A stretch of DNA of 33,500 nucleotides. It comes from CAZKYP01 sp964556885. GTDB taxonomy: Bacteria; Planctomycetota; Phycisphaerae; Sedimentisphaerales; Anaerobacaceae. Position 1 is the first letter of the stretch. The number at the start of each line of letters is the position of its first letter. Made by a program: the position numbers and the translations under genes. A model generated the notes under the pieces. It saw only the letters and a list, made by a program, of their open reading frames with translations, did no database searches and was not told the DNA's origin. Location: assembly GCA_964556885.1 (NCBI GenBank), contig CAZKYP010000007.1, positions 1 to 33,500 on the forward strand. Reading direction: 5' to 3'. Positions 32,271 to 33,500 of this stretch are shown here, in pieces.

Positions 32271-33500
32271 ATGAAAAAAAGGAAAAAAGTTTCGATAAAA
32301 AAATATTATAAAAATTGCTTTATTTGTTTTTTAATATATTTACTGATTTTAAACATGTCGCTTCCGGCCGCAATTGCTTTGGATTCTGCGAATGTTATCA
32401 ATTCCTCCGGAATTATCGGCGCCTCGTGGGGTGATAATACGGTTATAAATACCAATCACGGCGCAATAATAAACTGGAGAAATTTCGACACTAACGCCTC
32501 GCAGAGTGTTACGTTCAATCAATATATGAATGGAAGTCTTAACCGGTCTTCTGCGGTTCTCAACAGAATCAGCTCCGGTAATATTCCTACGCAATTCAAT
32601 GGCGCTTTGAATGCAAACGGTCGTGTATTTATTGTTAATCCAGCCGGTGTAATATTCGGAAAAGGAGCCGTAATAAATGCCAATCAACTGATAGCTTCAA
32701 GCCTTGATATATCGAATTCGAAATTCCTTAGCGGCGACTACGAGTTCACGGCGGAAAATGACAGATTCGGTGCCGTTGTTAACGAAGGAAGAATAACTGT
32801 TACCGAGGGGCTTGCCTTAATCGGGAAGAAAATAATCAATAGCGGAATAATAACGACGGGACGCAGAGGTTTTGTTGTGATGGCGGCCGGTGACAGAGTT
32901 GTCCTGAACGAAAAAGGAAGCAACATTATTGTTGAAATGGATTCGGTTAAATTACCGGGCCAACTGTATGAAAGCGGTATGGGAGATGTTGTAAATGATA
33001 AAATGGGAGAAATCTCAGCCCCGAGCGGAAAGATTGTGCTTGCGGCAGGTGACATATTTTCTTCGGCGCTTAAGCTTGTTTCGAAGGCAGCAACAATTGC
33101 AAGTGCTGTCGGTACTATTAAACAGAACGGAAAAATTAATGTAGATAGCAGTAAAGATGGTAGTGGCAGTATTACAATGGCGGCGAGCGGTAATGTGGAG
33201 CTTGCGCCGTGGAGTGTGACAACCGCAAATTCAAAAATAAATGGAAGCGGTGGTCAGGTGGCAATTCATGCAGGTCGAACGGTCGTTGTAGATGAAGGGG
33301 CAAGAATTGAAGCAAAAGGAGGATGGGAATCAGGTGATGGCGGGGTTGTGGAAATCAGCGGTGACAATCTTGTTCTTTCAGGTGACATAAATACTTCGGC
33401 AAAAAACGGCATGCCGGGGGCATTGCTGTTGGATCCAGTAGAATTAACTGTAATGATTAATGATGATATCGAACAGGAAACTACATATAATATAAAATGC
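32271..33500 (+). CDS. Two-partner secretion exoprotein TpsA (FhaB-like), N-terminal part
   Basis: The first 410 codons of an open frame that runs off the window end. A basic n-region (Lys2-Lys14) and a hydrophobic stretch (about 17-36) form a signal peptide, probably cut near Ala35-Ala37. The TPS (haemagglutination activity) domain begins directly, at about residue 37. Marks are NSSGIIGASWG, IINWRNFDTNASQSVTFNQ, SSAVLNRISSG, LNANGRVFIVNPAGVIFGKGA (as separate blocks, about 87-132) and FVVMAAGDRVVLNE. Beta-helix coils with repeated Gly/Asn turns follow, which is the expected fibre. TpsA proteins are large secreted adhesins or toxins exported by a matching TpsB, and the divergent gene at 29306-31279 is the likely partner. 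The C-terminal effector part lies outside, so its function cannot be told. Confidence 0.88.
   Translation, partial: MKKRKKVSIKKYYKNCFICFLIYLLILNMSLPAAIALDSANVINSSGIIGASWGDNTVINTNHGAIINWRNFDTNASQSVTFNQYMNGSLNRSSAVLNRISSGNIPTQFNGALNANGRVFIVNPAGVIFGKGAVINANQLIASSLDISNSKFLSGDYEFTAENDRFGAVVNEGRITVTEGLALIGKKIINSGIITTGRRGFVVMAAGDRVVLNEKGSNIIVEMDSVKLPGQLYESGMGDVVNDKMGEISAPSGKIVLAAGDIFSSALKLVSKAATIASAVGTIKQNGKINVDSSKDGSGSITMAASGNVELAPWSVTTANSKINGSGGQVAIHAGRTVVVDEGARIEAKGGWESGDGGVVEISGDNLVLSGDINTSAKNGMPGALLLDPVELTVMINDDIEQETTYNIKC

Overview
The window looks like chromosomal DNA of a Gram-negative, envelope-rich bacterium of the PVC group. A Phycisphaerae-like planctomycete is my best guess. The basis is the mix of genes: a secretin-based pilus/type II apparatus, an LpxL-type lipid A acyltransferase, a two-partner secretion pair, LamG/fibronectin-like surface proteins, a sulfatase-modifying-factor-like (FGE-like) lipoprotein and multi-PAS histidine kinases. 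This is inference from gene content; there is no rRNA or other marker gene in the window. No tRNA, CRISPR array, insertion sequence or phage gene was seen.

Region 1 (about 474-13236, all plus strand) is a long operon for a type IV pilus / type II secretion-like machine: pseudopilin, PilM, PilN, PilO, PilP/GspC-like, secretin, then a signalling block (membrane PAS histidine kinase, CheY-like receiver, GAF/HD-GYP c-di-GMP phosphodiesterase, STAS protein), then the PilB/GspE ATPase and the PilC/GspF platform protein. The signalling genes sit between the outer-membrane pore and the motor, and the motor carries an MshEN-type N-terminal domain. This suggests that the machine is controlled by c-di-GMP and phosphorylation. 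The ATPase has Asn in place of the usual Thr/Ser after the Walker A lysine.

Region 2 (13249-19125) holds a secreted LamG/fibronectin-like repeat protein (minus, with its own terminator), an LpxL/HtrB acyltransferase (minus, apparently leaderless), a divergent SppA signal peptide peptidase (plus, with a clear promoter), and a 43-residue entericidin-like lipoprotein (minus).

Region 3 (19405-23462) is a FixL/FixJ-like pair: a soluble kinase with six PAS domains, and a receiver-LuxR response regulator.

Region 4 (23763-29334) is a plus-strand envelope cluster: a PD40 (TolB-like) propeller protein, an unusual lipoprotein that fuses an FGE-like domain to an intact histone-deacetylase-family domain, an MBOAT (AlgI-like) O-acyltransferase and a membrane-anchored SGNH (AlgJ/AlgX-like) protein. 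Together they look like a polymer O-acetylation system with a built-in deacetylase candidate.

Region 5 (29306-33500) is a divergent two-partner secretion locus: TpsB transporter (minus) and the N-terminal part of a TpsA exoprotein (plus, cut by the window end). An AT-rich spacer of about 990 bp between them carries palindromic and direct repeats.

Several start codons were moved inward from the longest open frame because a ribosome binding site or promoter decides the start: 6130, 16072, 17508, 19405 and 23763.
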